A stretch of DNA of 64,000 nucleotides, taken from positions 11,696,249 through 11,760,248 of the forward strand of contig OY759223.1 in the NCBI GenBank assembly GCA_963662175.1. The letters run 5' to 3'. The notes below the pieces were generated by a model. The model searched no databases. It was not told the origin of the DNA and saw only the letters and a program-made list of their open reading frames with translations. Positions within the stretch are counted from its first letter, which is position 1. Every line of letters starts with the position of its first letter. The position numbers and the translations under genes are program-made. Shown piece by piece: positions 29,690 to 40,165 of this stretch. This DNA comes from Aradus depressus (taxonomy: Eukaryota; Arthropoda; Insecta; Hemiptera; Aradidae).

Positions 29690-30040
29690 GACTTAAAAAT
29701 TGCACCCTCACTTCCTTAATGAACCTGAGAATGCTCCCGTGGTACAATCTTCTAAAATCCTCCTCTGTGATTACATCTTTACCAAAGATGTGGAATCTCG
29801 TTCGCGCGTTTCCCGAGGACTGTCCTTGACTCCTACAGTGTGTAGGTGTGTTTTGAACGGACCTTGTCCTGTGAGAACTCCAGAAGCTCGTTCCTTTTGA
29901 GGTTCAGGATCCCGTCTTTCAGAACCCTGGACTCCTCTCCCAGGAACATCTTCGACTGCCTGAATGTGGTCTTTTCTCTCCATGTACGCTCCAAAAAATC
30001 CATAGTCCACTCTTTAATCCGGGTTCGGTATGCCTCCCGA
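29690..30040 (-). pseudogene. LINE RNase H-domain remnant
   Basis: On the minus strand one frame reads RIKEWTMDFLERTWREK, and a shifted frame continues GVLTGQGPFKTHLHTVGVKD-SP. The pattern GxLTGHxxxxxHLxxxGxxxSP is typical of the C-terminal RNase H and zinc-knuckle region of I/R1-group LINEs. At least one frameshift separates the pieces, and the zinc-knuckle cysteines are not readable. It is a dead fragment, next to a PLE-c unit. Confidence 0.65.
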
Positions 30041-30061
30041 TATATTCCTAGTACTATTGAT

Positions 30062-30295
30062 AAGTATACTTAACGGGAGCCATGGTGGCCGTGCGGGCTA
30101 GAGCGTAGGGCTTTAGTCGCATGGTCTCACCATGGTTTTCGGGTTCGAATCCCGTCCGGGAGTGAGTTTTATTTCGTAGATAGAACTCCCTCCCGGGGCC
30201 ATGGATGTCATAAAAATAACTAAATAATAAATAACACATAGATGGCTAGTGTGGTGTCTGCCGAGGGCAAAAAAAAAAAAAAAAGTATACTTAAC
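30062..30295 (+). mobile_element. SINE-B with 13-bp TSD and poly-A tail
   Basis: AAGTATACTTAAC is repeated at 30062-30074 and 30283-30295, bounding a 208-bp insertion at 30075-30282. The head GGGAGCCATGGTGGCCGTGC has an A box like class II (Leu/Ser-type) tRNAs, a long variable-arm-like region, and a perfect B box GGGTTCGAATCCC. The body ends GTCTGCCGAGGGC plus about 15 A. It is unrelated in body and tail to SINE-A, so a second LINE partner that recognises poly-A is likely. Confidence 0.93.
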
Positions 30296-30415
30296 ATTAT
30301 CTTCAGAGATATTGTGAAACACTTAATAAAAATTAAAGAAAAACTTTTGTTTTTTAAAATATTGTCTATTTCACAAAATATATATTCACTAATCCCATTT
30401 AATGTTTGTTAAGTC

Positions 30416-30453
30416 TTGTCTGAAGATGGTAGTATTATCGAAAGTACTGTATT
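30416..30453 (+). ncRNA. Hammerhead-like motif (PLE-c, second copy), degenerate
   Basis: Core CTGAAGA is 30420-30426, an extra T, stem II GGTA-GTAT-TATC (four pairs including G-U), GAA (30440-30442) and palindrome AGTACT (30443-30448). The next base is G, which is not allowed at the cleavage position, and stem I does not pair well. Probably inactive. Stem II is better here than in the 5125 copy. Confidence 0.35.
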
Positions 30454-30539
30454 ATATATACTTTGTGAAATAGACAATAATTAAAAACAACGTACTTTTC
30501 TCTTTATTTTTTATATTATTTTATTTTCTATTGATAAAT

Positions 30540-30640
30540 TGATCAAGCGGTAAACTAATTTTGAAAGAGGAGCAAAAAATTATTGAATTCGTTCTGGGGA
30601 AGTGTTTTGACGGTGATTCACTGTCAATTTTTTTTTTTGT
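30540..30640 (-). repeat. Family X fragment
   Basis: AAGCGGTAAACTAATTTTGA, GAGGAGCAAAAAATTATTGA, TTCGTTCTGGGGAAGTG and GGTGATTCACTGTCAATTTT: the reversed family X opening. Confidence 0.6.
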
Positions 30641-31383
30641 TATTAAAGTTCAAACTAGAAGTTATAATAACTTCCTGTATAGCAAATGTTTTTGTGTTTA
30701 CTCAAAATGTCCTAAACAGCTTATTTTAAGAACTATGAACCAAAGAAATGGGCAGTAATATTTTGCCTATTTATCTTGTAGGAGGTAAAGAAGCGTTTAT
30801 GTCTGCAATTATACGGTTGGTACTGTGGTAGGGCGACGGGGGTCTAGTGGAGCAGGAAGAAAAAGGCAGAGGTCTGAAAGAGGATGGCCTCTGGCGTCTG
30901 TGACCGTTATAAGAGGGCAGCTGATTGGTCATCTCATCAACTAGCTATACGGGGATTGGTCAGAGCCGGGCTACCGGAACATCGGGATGTGGGCTCGTTA
31001 GCGGACGTAACCGCTAGTCACTCACCACCCATGGTTAAGTCAGTCAACTGGCATCCCTTGTGGGAGTGCAACATATCGTTTTAAAGCTCATTTCAATGTT
31101 TGAAACAAGCACACTGTTCTTTTTTGTGTCGTATATGCTTGTAATAAAAGTTTCGAGACAATCGCTCTTCAATTTGGCAAAGATTACATGATTTTCAGCC
31201 TTCAGGAATGGACAATAGCCACTTTCAAAGCCCTGAGACGCCTAGTCCCCGGGAGCCTCGACAATTCAGCGCATACGACAAAGTACACCAAAGTATTCGT
31301 TTTTGTAGACAGATAAGTTGCTGCGCACTGGTGGTATCGCCCCTCGAAGCGGCAGCATATGATTCTTGGGAGCAGCCATTTTA
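30641..31383. other. Unassigned; GC-enriched segment with two ATTGG boxes
   Basis: 30830-31075 is richer in GC. TGATTGGTCA (30922-30931) and GGATTGGTCA (30954-30963) are 32 bases apart and read as CCAAT boxes on the minus strand; GTTATAAGAGG lies just before at 30908. A promoter is conceivable, but no transcript unit can be shown. Confidence 0.25.
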
Positions 31384-31945
31384 AGCGTTACGAAGATTTA
31401 ACTACCGGCTGCACTACAAGTGTTAGCGGGAGTAATTGTAGAACCCTTTACGCCGAACACTGGAAAAAGAGAAGCGCGGAAAGCCCAGACGAGAGCATTG
31501 AGAAAATGGCAAGAACGTTGGACAGGTGGTTTGGATGCCCGAAAGACGTTTGCATACTTTCCGGACGTCCGGATGTTCCTCGACTCTACGTGGATACAGC
31601 CTGCCCACAGGACGACCCCAGATATTATTATGTCACGGAGACTTTAACTATAAACATTTGTTCATGAGCACTCCAGAACATGTAGTCCTTGAACTCCAGA
31701 AAACTGTGAAATTGATTCGCGGGATTATACCTGAGAGTGAATCTGCGGCAGCCGGTGTTGGAGACTAGCTATCCAATTCAATCGGTTTGTCAGCTCCTGG
31801 AGAGAGCAGAAGAACGTATCAGGAGCTGGGGACGACCAACTACGCCACAAATTGATAGACATTGGCCTTACAATGATCCGAGCTCCGATAACGTTCGACC
31901 GTCGGGTGATATTGCACATATGCAAGGTGGTGCACAAAAGGTAAT
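31384..31945 (+). pseudogene. R1-type LINE C-terminal remnant
   Basis: The plus frame at 31420-31647 contains REARKAQTRALRKWQERW, then DARKTFAYFPDVRMFLDSTW and HRTTPD. RxWQxRW followed by a spaced (I/F)PDVxxW-like motif is the region after the reverse transcriptase in R1-group LINEs. A second copy with WQQRWSRSSDARTTFVYIPA is on the minus strand at 43309-43500. Stops and frame changes follow at 31647. No reverse transcriptase is present. Confidence 0.6.
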
Positions 31946-32660
31946 AAATAAATAAAGCCCCTTTTTATTAAAATTTATCCATTCCACAGAATGATCGATT
32001 TCACAAACTTATCGAGTTTGAGAAGTCGAACGCTTTTCGATATATTTTATGACTACCCATTGACATGATATAGAATCGAAACAAACTTCGAAGTAATCCT
32101 TAGGTGGATTGTATGATAATAAGACGAAGAAGGATATAAATAAGGAATAAATAAAGTCTATATAGAGAACAATGGGAAGTACAGGCATTAGACAATCTTA
32201 TCGCTGCATAGCTTTGTTCTGCAGACAGCATAAATATCGGAGCATAGACCAGTACGTTGCCAACTTTGTTGATACTATCAATAATACCATAACCGTATCC
32301 AGTCTATCAATCATTATTAATTAAATATTGATTATTAATATTATAAATATTATCTGATCATTGATATCAATCAGATACTATGAGTGAGTTCTCTAGGGAA
32401 TAAGTTCGGAGGATTTCTGTACTCTAAGACAAGGGGAAGTTTTTGACTTTTTATTGCAGCTTCTCAAAATACACTCAACTCCCGATTAACCGGGGTGATG
32501 GTGGAGGGTCCCACGGTTAAAGCGACATCACGATTAACGCAACATGGACATGAACATTGATAAAGTCGAGAGTATCATTACAATGTTAAAGGAGGTAGAG
32601 GTTCTGTCGTGTAAATAAGAAGGTGATAAGTGCTTGTGAAACAAATACATATATGTACAT
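31946..32660. other. Unassigned AT-rich sequence
   Basis: No gene is supported. TATTGATTATTAATATTATA-type palindromic AT sequence lies near 32325-32370. Confidence 0.4.
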
Positions 32661-33125
32661 CCACCGCGCCCCCCTCCTGGCCTGCGCAAAAAACCAAGAA
32701 AAATTAAATAAACTCAAAAAATTTTAGGTTAAAAATTCCGTCTCAATGGTCTCTGCATGCGAAGCGTGCACAGAAAGTTGCTGGAAAACGATCGAGAACA
32801 CTTTAAAGAGGAAGTTCTTTCACGATTTTTGGAGGAAATAATACACGCTACTGAATGTGAGTAATTTGATTCTAAAAGGACAGAAATCACAGCGTACATT
32901 TGCTGCTGCTGCGCTTTGCATTTTTGCTGCTCATGTAAAGTCAGCTTAAGTATTACAGTCAGTGGTTACCTCAGGGAGGAGCTTCTTGGGGTCTGAGTCT
33001 CCCAAATTAATAACAAAAAGTCTGCAACGCTAACCATGGAAACTGTGGGCTGTGCCCCCGGGAGTCTATACCCTCTCCCCCCTGCGGCCTAACTTTGCCC
33101 CTTCCTGCTCAAACCTGCATCCACC
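32661..33125. mobile_element. hAT MITE remnant, same family as 22712 and 44498
   Basis: It shares AAAAACCAAGAAAAATTAAA, GTGAGTAATTTGATTCTAAA, CAGTCAGTGGTTACCTCAGG and GTCTATACCC with those copies. Both terminal repeats are decayed and no TSD is seen, so this is an older copy. Confidence 0.65.
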
Positions 33126-33140
33126 TGAATCATTTTAAAA

Positions 33141-33177
33141 CCCTGAAGAAGGAAATAAATATTTTCCGAAACGTTGG
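33141..33177 (+). ncRNA. Hammerhead-like ribozyme motif (PLE-f)
   Basis: Stem I CC (33141-33142) with GG (33176-33177). Core CTGAAGA is 33143-33149, then one extra base (A). Stem II is GGAAA-TAAATAT-TTTCC, 5 bp. GAA is 33168-33170, the palindromic stem III is ACGT (33171-33174), and T33175 is at the cleavage position. It shares the CGAAACGTTGG string with PLE-d but has a wholly different stem II. No coding sequence is attached. Confidence 0.5.
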
Positions 33178-33392
33178 CCAAATACTAAGCTTTTTATTTA
33201 CAAAACCCGAAGCTTAAGCCAATAAACATGAATGAATTTCTATAGAAATATAGATTAATGAAAAATATTCATTCATTAACCTTACTCTTACTGGGATCTT
33301 TCTCCACAATTTCTCTCTCCACGCATTCCTCTCTTCTTGTGAGATGGAAAGTATACTAAAAACCGATAGCCCAAATGTAGCCTCCTCTAAAC

Positions 33393-33735
33393 CTTGAGGA
33401 CGCTCGGATGGGACGTTAAGCAATGGTACCGAGCATGTGTGATATCAGCTGCTCGTTAAAGACCCCTACCTCAGGTGAATAAAAATTTAGGGTAGGCAAA
33501 AGACACATAATAATAACAATAATACTCATATGTGTATTATAAATAAAGTTAATAAATAAATAAAAAATAAAGTAAATGATAATAAAAATACATTAAAGAA
33601 TAAACTTAATATATAAAATATATAATTTAATATAATTTGAAAAACTTTAAAGGAGGGTATCTGTGGAAGAACTCTGTTAGTAGGCGATATGACCTCTTAG
33701 TTAAAGCCCGGGCATGAGTCACAATAACTAACTAC
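33393..33735 (+). repeat. SINE-A fragments interrupted by AT-rich sequence
   Basis: 33393-33502 holds CGGATGGGACGTTAAGCAAT through GGGTAGGCAAAA. An AT-rich insert of about 170 bases follows, then 33680-33735 resumes at TGTTAGTAGGCGATATGACC and ends GAGTCACAATAACTAACTAC, the second tail type. The insert may be a later insertion or tail expansion. Confidence 0.75.
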
Positions 33736-34780
33736 AGCGTGCAGCTTTCCTTATGGATTTGTCAGATAAATAAATTATCCTTTTTAAAACCATATACTTT
33801 TCATTGCAATAAATGTCAAATACCACTCTTTCGGATTTTAAGAGTGGTTAAAGCACAGGTTTATTTTAACCTTTTTGAAATTGTATACCTGGAAGATCCT
33901 TTCACTAATTTTGTTGAAGTTTCATCAGTAAAAATTTACTTTCTGTCATTTGACCTTTAACAAAATTCAAATATAATAACGTCTAAGTTGAGAAACGGAA
34001 TGACGTTTATTTTTAGAGTTTGACAATATGGCTGCCAGAGTCCGCCATTTTGTTTTTGCGGTCACATATATCACATAGTCTATGTCACTCGGACGATTAC
34101 AACAAATCAAATTAAACATACAATGTGGGTACTTTCTGCATCACACCCTTAAGTTAAAATTCGATATCTATCAAAAAAATCACTAGCGAAGGCTCTAGTA
34201 TCACAGAATTCCTCCAATCTTTTCAGAGACCCCAAAAGATACATTCAGTTGTGTAAAATAAGTGTTTAGGTAGATACACAAAATCGTGATCTTATATTAT
34301 CCCTGCGGTCATAGATGACCCCAGCTTATAGCTCGAGTCAATAACCCGGAATGTTACTTTGAAGTCTAGGCTGTTTCTTGTCTATCTAATGTTAGACCAT
34401 ATAATACAGGAAAATTATCACAGAAATATAGTGCAGATGTTAGTTGTCTAATGAGGTTGTCTGATGGTACATCAAACCTCGATGTTTATGGTTGAGTCTG
34501 TGTCTTCACTGAGGTTCTTCCTAATACCCTTTCACATAACCTCATCCTTCCTATCCTATGAGAAGAAGGCCCGTATTTTCTGCAGTTCTAAGCAAGCACC
34601 GCCATACACCAAAGTGGCACGATTATAAAATCTACAGTTAAGAAAATCGTAAAAACTAGGAAGTCCTCCAGTTGAGAATTTTCTTGGAACTGGCCGATCT
34701 AGTGGGAAACTCGAAGATTAGGAAAATAAAAAGTCCTTCCCCACACAAGATAATATATACTTAATGTCAGGGCTTTTGTT
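33736..34780. other. Unassigned sequence upstream of LINE-J
   Basis: A 73-codon plus frame (33739-33960) has no domain. 34300-34780 may be decayed LINE-J, since reverse transcriptase motif A appears directly after, but no earlier motif is readable. Confidence 0.35.
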
Positions 34781-35790
34781 GTTACATAGTCAGACCTTCT
34801 AAAAAGCACATTTACTTAGCGTCTGCCCTAGTAAGAAAGTTCTATGCAACGGGGGCGTTCCTTGATGTAAGTCAGACTTTTGACCGAGTTTGGCACGCGG
34901 GACTACTTTATAAATTGATACCGTTGCTTCCTAACACATATTACTTAATCATTCATCCATATCTAATAAACAGATACTTCGCCGTCCGTCAAGGCTATGC
35001 TATCTCCTCAATAAGACCCATATTGGCGGGTGTACCGCAGGGTTCTGTCTTAGCTCCTTTATTATATACAATATACACATCTGACATGCCCACCTCCATC
35101 GTAGCTGCTGCTGAACTTCTCATACACGTCTCATTTACACTATAACACCATCTCACACAAATTGAAAACTGGTGCAACACATGGGAAATAAAACTTAATA
35201 CAAAAAAATCACAGCACATCACATTTACACTTCGACAAGAAACATGCCCCCCCCTTTTCATCTACGACAAGCCCCTCCCTCAAACTAATACTGTACGATA
35301 CCTAGGACTGACGTTAGAGCGAAGACTGACATGGAACCCTCACACACGTCTCACACGAAACACGCTGAACCGTCGACTCAAAATACTCTACGGACTTCTA
35401 AATAGACGATCAAAATTAGTCATGACACAAAAACGGAACTGTTACACTTACTGAGACCATTATGGACATACGGATCACAGATATACGGTTCAGCAAAAAC
35501 ATCCATCAAACGAATTCAAACGTTTCAGTCAAAAACCCTCGGACTGATAACACAGTGTCCCCCATACATAAACAACAGAACACTTCATAACGATCTTATG
35601 ATACACACAGTATCCGACACAATACAAACTACTTACATACGGTTTTTTAGAAAACTTTACACACATACAAACCCAGAAATACGTACTTTATCTTCACAAC
35701 AATTACCACAAAACCCCCCACGAAGGTTGAAGAGAAGATGGAACCGCGACTTACTGCCACCTTCAATCATATTCGTTCTTAATATATATA
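34781..35790 (+). pseudogene. LINE-J reverse transcriptase, C-terminal half (Jockey-type)
   Basis: Motif A is GAFLDVSQTFDRVWHAGLLY at about 34848-34910. Motif B is GVPQGSVLAPLLYTIY at about 35025-35075. The FADD/YADD catalytic box expected next is absent: the frame reads AAELLIHVSF and the region looks deleted. Another frame has IENWCNTWEIKLNTKKSQ, VRYLGLTLERRLTWNPHTR, LLRPLWTYGSQIYGSAKTS and RRLKRRWNRDLLPP, the thumb and tail of Jockey-clade proteins. At least two frameshifts and the lost catalytic box make it non-functional. Confidence 0.88.
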
Positions 35791-36065
35791 TTTTTTTACA
35801 TCATTTTCCTTTACTTTTATCATCTCTCTTACTTTTAAAATTGTCTTTCAATTCCTTTTTATTCATATAACATTATTTTTTCTTTCTTTCTCTTCTTGTC
35901 CTAATAATTAAGATACATTTTCGTCCCGAGGATCTACCACTGGGTGGTCTTCCTCTCACATGTCATTCACGCCAACATATCAATACCTACCATCATAGAT
36001 GCTGGTTGTTGCAACCTAGCAACTGTTGTATCATTATAAATAAAAGACAAAAAATCAAAAAAAAA
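35791..36065 (+). mobile_element. LINE-J 3' UTR and poly-A
   Basis: It contains TTTTCGTCCCGAGGATCTAC, CATGTCATTCACGCCAACAT and TTGTTGCAACCTAGCAACTG, then AAATAAAAGACAAAAAATC and an A-rich end near 36065. The same 3' UTR appears at 26655 and, reversed, at 16461 and 40662. Confidence 0.85.
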
Positions 36066-36230
36066 ATTACCTACATATTTGATAAAAATTGTAATTTTTT
36101 AAAGAAATGTTCTCAAAATTTAAATTCTTATTTTTTTAATTTCTTCTTATAACCATAATCTTTGTCTATTGTACCTAATATATTGTACAGATTGGATATC
36201 CAATAAGAGACCGATTATATTATTTGGATA

Positions 36231-36357
36231 GTTATTATGACTCATGCCCGCTTTAACTACGAAGTCCATGTCGTCACTACAGAGCACTCTTTCGTCACTC
36301 TGGTGAACATGTGGACGACTCTACTGTGGGAGTCCTAAATTTTGCCTACCCTAGATT
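36231..36357 (-). repeat. SINE-A tail fragment
   Basis: TAGTTATTATGACTCATGCC, GAGCACTCTTTCGTCACTCT and GGGAGTCCTAAATTTTGCC in order, ending at CCCTAGATTTT. Confidence 0.8.
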
Positions 36358-37050
36358 TTGGATCAAATCGAATTTTGTTTGTGTTTGATAATTAAACGAC
36401 ACAACACGTGGTTGATTGAGCCTAGAGCGTCGTATTCGACCACAACTGTTATAAGATGAGGCCCGAGCGAATATACAAAACAAAAAAAAATTATTGTTGA
36501 AACTACAGTTGCCTGGACAGAGATTCCCAGCAGATTCTGTGGTGTTCTGCTGACCAAACCAGAACCTGGACTGCGACTGTGACTGCACGCCTCCTGCACA
36601 TGTTCACAAGTCGACCAAAAAGCCACAGAGATTCTGCCGACTGAGGTCAGTCCTCCAGGCCCTCATACCAACTGACAAAAGAGTACTTCGATTCAATACT
36701 GGAACCAACCAAGTTTGCAATCCAAATATTTATTTTCACAAATTCCAAATCCAAATTCCACTCAATGCAGTTCTCATGATTATGGAAATTTTTGAATCTA
36801 GTCTCCTCTGATTTCCCACTACCCTTCGGCCGATTTAGCGGAAAATAATAATAATTAATATTCTTTATTGTATAGGAATATACATGGATCTTATTGCAAG
36901 AGATTGGAGTCTTATATACAATAAGTGACCTTATAGACATAATGCAAAATAAATAAAACAAAGTAAATAATTGAGAACATAAAAAGTAGACAGGAGAAGA
37001 AAATGAAGATCTTTCATGCGTATAAATAATAGAAATAGATAATAGAAATG
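36358..37050. other. Unassigned sequence
   Basis: Two overlapping minus frames (36346-36626) share no motif with known proteins. 36770-36840 has weak family X features (TTTTTGAATCTAGTCTCCTC, CCCTTCGGCCGATTTAGCG). (AAT)n before CTTTATTG near 36845 resembles 5926. Confidence 0.35.
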
Positions 37051-37058
37051 GAAATAGG

Positions 37059-37558
37059 CAGTAGCGGTTTTAGGTGCGGCAAACCTGGGCCACCGCCCAG
37101 GGCCTCGCGCTAAAAAGGCCTCGCGCTTGTAAATTAAAAAAATGTATACATTGATCAATTTATTAATGTGCATTTATTAGTGTTCGCCTGGACGTTTGAA
37201 TGCATCTTAGTTCCATTTGAAACGATTTTCGTATATAATCGATTGTCGAAAGGCGTGTGTATTTTACGAATGTAAAAATATTTCTTCTGATAATATCCTT
37301 AAGAACACGAGATATTGAATAAAACAATTCTGATCGTCCGCAGTAATCAGTATATTATTCTGAAAATGATAAAAAAAAAAACCATTCAATGGAGTATTGA
37401 TTGAAAAATACCATAACAATAATATTAAATGATGATGATTATTCGAAGAATTCGCAGTATTACTGCAAACTTTCTTCCCAAATGTTACTTGAGGTGAAAC
37501 CTTTAGCTGAAATTTAATTTTAACCGAGAAGGCCTCGCGTTGGTTAACGCCGGCACTG
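37059..37558. mobile_element. Non-autonomous hAT transposon (500 bp), 8-bp TSD
   Basis: It is flanked by GAAATAGG (37051-37058 and 37559-37566). Ends are CAGTAGCGGTTTTAGGTGCG and GGTTAACGCCGGCACTG, with AGGCCTCGCG motifs near both ends facing each other. It is a different hAT family from 22712. No transposase is present; the 113-codon minus frame inside has no hAT motif. Confidence 0.88.
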
Positions 37559-37566
37559 GAAATAGG

Positions 37567-37884
37567 GGGCCATACGTTAATACGCGCTATGGTTGAGGAT
37601 AGCATACAAAATGAATGACTAGCTTGGGACTAATAAAAGAAAAAGGAAAATAAATAACATACTTGAAAATTAACATAAGTAAAAACAATAATAATGACTA
37701 AAGTATAATAAACTAAATCAGTACAATCCAATAATATTTATGTGCTAACCAGTATTGTTTTCCTATGTTGGAGAGCCTTAGTTAGGTAGATTTAGCGGAA
37801 AATTATTAAGTGTGTTCTTTGTAGGGATTCGTTCATAGGCCGAACTACCTTCACGTTCTTTCTGGAAGTAGGAAAGTGAGTGGA
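37567..37884. other. Unassigned AT-rich sequence
   Basis: No gene is supported; A-rich to 37740. Confidence 0.4.
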
Positions 37885-38100
37885 AGCGAACTTCATTAAC
37901 GCCATCTGATGTCCTAGATATTTACCGGCCATGGGCAGTTTAAGGCTAAACTCCATTATTTTAAAGTAAAAGATGGACCGCTCTGCGAATGCAGACAGAA
38001 TGAAACAGCGGAACACATATCTTGCGAAGATGCCGCGAATTTTGTCTCACAGATTTCGTTGCCGCAAAATAAAACTATGAGGCACTAAGAATATATGCCC
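37885..38100 (+). pseudogene. LINE RNase H / zinc-knuckle remnant
   Basis: One frame reads LMS-stop-IFTGHGQFKAKLHYFKVK followed by DGPLCECRQNETAEHISCED. TGHGxF.. then CxC...ETAEHIxxxC is the characteristic end of RNase H-bearing LINE ORF2. One in-frame stop lies just before the TGHG. The 154-codon frame on the opposite strand is a shadow. Confidence 0.65.
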
Positions 38101-38506
38101 ATACATGCGCAGGCATAAAGGGTATGGCGTAAAAGAAACAACCATAGGAATGTCTAAAAAAAAAAAAAAAAAGCCTTAGTGTTTGAATGAGTAAAAATCC
38201 GAAAATGGTTTTGATTTGGTTTTCAAATATAATAGCATCGAGTGAAGGTAGAAATAATTTCCAAATAGAATTGCTAATAGACGTATTATCCTTTGTCCAG
38301 TTGGGTCTGAGTCTATCGGCAGATGCATCGAGAGGACGGTGTGTGCACTTAAGGAAACATGAAGATGAATGGACCTGACAAAGATGGCATTCTGAACGGG
38401 GAGAGTGCAGCGAGTAATTGGAACTAGGGGTGGGTAGACAACTTGGATCTCTAACAAGACCTTTGTGAGTCCTTAAACAGGTTGGCGAGGCAGGGGCTAT
38501 TCTGAA

Positions 38507-39150
38507 GTCTGGTGATTGCCCGACATAGAATAAGAGCATAAGGGTAGAATCGACCGTAGAGAACTAGGACTGTCTCCTTAAATACAGAACGGAGGCTCTC
38601 ATTGGTCCCATTGCCCTCAAGTTCTGGGGTCTGGAGACTGCCCGACATAGAATAAGAGCATAAGGGTAAAATCGGCCGTAGAGAACTAGGACTGTCGCCT
38701 TAAATACAGAACGGAGGCTCTCATTGGTCCCATTGCCCTCAAGTTCTGGGGTCTGGTGACTGCCCGACATAGAATAATAGCATAAGGGTAGAATCGACCG
38801 TAGAGAACTAGGACCGTCTCCTTAAATACAGAATGGAGGCTCTCATTGGCCCCTTTGCCCTCAAGTTCTGGGGTCTGGAGACTGCCCGACCTAGGCTTCC
38901 TTCATAGAATAAGAGTATAAGGGTAGAAAGAACTAGGACCGTCGCCTTAAATACAGAACGGAGGCTCTCATTGGTTCCATTGCCCTCAAGTTCTGGGGTC
39001 TGGAGACTGCCCGACCAAGGCTTTCTTCATAGAATAAAAGTATAAGGGTAGAATCGACCGTAGAGAACTAGAACCGTCGCCTTAAATACAGAACGGAGGC
39101 TCTCATTGGTCCCATTGCCCTCAAGTTCTGGGGTCTGGAGACTGCCCGGA
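38507..39150 (+). repeat. 122-bp tandem array, about five units
   Basis: Units start at GTCTGGWGAYTGCCCGAC at 38507, 38629, 38751, 38873, 38998 and 39133. The first three spacings are exactly 122; later ones are 125 and 135 through a CTAGGCTTCCTTCATAGAATA-type insertion, with a short deletion in one unit. Shared blocks are GAACTAGGACTGTCTCCTTA and GGAGGCTCTCATTGGTCCC. Similar open frames on the minus strand repeat with the same period, but no protein is recognised. Confidence 0.93.
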
Positions 39151-39209
39151 CCTTGGCTTCCTAGGCGACCTAGGTTCTCGAAATAGCGCCCAAATAAATA
39201 TTGGAATTT

Positions 39210-39400
39210 CAGCAAAACCAACCGAAGGGAAGAAGGGTTCAGAGGAACACAACTCCATACAAAACGCCATAAGAACGGCACCTATTGGAGCCCTGAAAAT
39301 AAGGGCAAAGAAAGTTATTCCAATTGCCAAAATGTGAAAATTCAGCAGAATCGGCTGAAGGGAAGGTTAAATCAGAGGGGTGTTTCCGTGCGTCATATGT
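39210..39400 (-). repeat. Family X fragment
   Basis: ATTTCAGCAAAACCAACCGA, GAAGAAGGGTTCAGAGGAAC, ACGGCACCTATTG and TCAGCAGAATCGGCTGAAGG are family X subrepeats. Confidence 0.6.
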
Positions 39401-40009
39401 CTATTTCTTGTTTCATGGCGCGTGGCGTTCCTCCGGCAAGCACCCCCACTTGCTACCTCCCATTGATTCTGCCCTGGGGATGACCCAGTACCAGGACACC
39501 GACACGACCTCAAGGATTAAACAAATAATGCAGTAAATGCATAATAATTTTCTTCTTATGAAAGTATATAAAAAAAAAACTGCATGCCCTGTTTGCTCCC
39601 ACGCTTCGCCTCTGCTTGCGAAACTTTTGAATTGTAAATTATCGTACAGGAGAAAGGAGATCTTCGCGACTGGAGATTGTAACTCTACGGTATAAACATT
39701 CTCCTAATTATGTAAGTTAGAGATCATGTTACGAAACCATGTAGTTTTATTGTATTTTGGTGGAAGGCGCAGGAGATTACGCGAGATGAATCGAAGAGAA
39801 GCGGAAAAAGCCGGACATCGGTAAATTCATGTTTTCCAACACCCTGATTGTCTGTCCCGATAGCATGAATGTTGTGGTAATATTTTTTAGTGTTAATTTT
39901 AAATTATAATAAATCAAAAAATATAAGTAAAATTAATAATTGAATTAATAATAATGAAATAGTAATTAAAACAAAAAGAATAAATAATAAACAATAAATT
40001 ACCACAATT
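39401..40009. other. Unassigned sequence
   Basis: No gene is supported. It becomes strongly AT-rich from 39880. Confidence 0.4.
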
Positions 40010-40165
40010 CCTGTAGAAATTTTATAACTGATCTTTTACTAAATTTTGATTTCTACAGTAGTCTCGAAAAGGGCCCTAAGAATATCAAAAGTTCAAGACG
40101 TGCAATTTTTAAGAAAGTGCACGTATTTAAAAAAAAAATTCAATTAACCAACTTTTCAATTGTTT
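40010..40165 (-). repeat. Family Z fragment, antisense
   Basis: CTAAATTTTGATTTCTACAG, AGTCTCGAAAAGGGCC and AAGTGCACGTATTTAAAAAA are the reverse of the 3' half of 26270-26640. Confidence 0.65.

Larger units (their letters stand above)
30041..30520 (+). mobile_element. PLE-c (family Y) unit split by a SINE-B insertion
   Basis: TATTGATAAGTATACTTAAC (before the SINE) and TCAGAGATATTGTGAAACAC (after) correspond to the start of the 5028 copy. The arms at 30328-30383 and 30452-30515 are inverted repeats with TTGTCTATTTCACAAA and TTTGTGAAATAGACAA. The hammerhead-like motif lies between them. The 5028-5228 copy lacks the SINE and serves as an empty-site paralogue. Confidence 0.6.

Noticed and set aside
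30908..30963. Promoter with TATA-like and CCAAT boxes
   Set aside because: The elements are short, the orientation is inconsistent, and no downstream gene can be shown; kept only as a note.
38075..38539. 154-codon minus-strand protein
   Set aside because: It overlaps a LINE RNase H remnant on the plus strand and has no motif; its hydrophobic run comes from a poly-A tract read in reverse.
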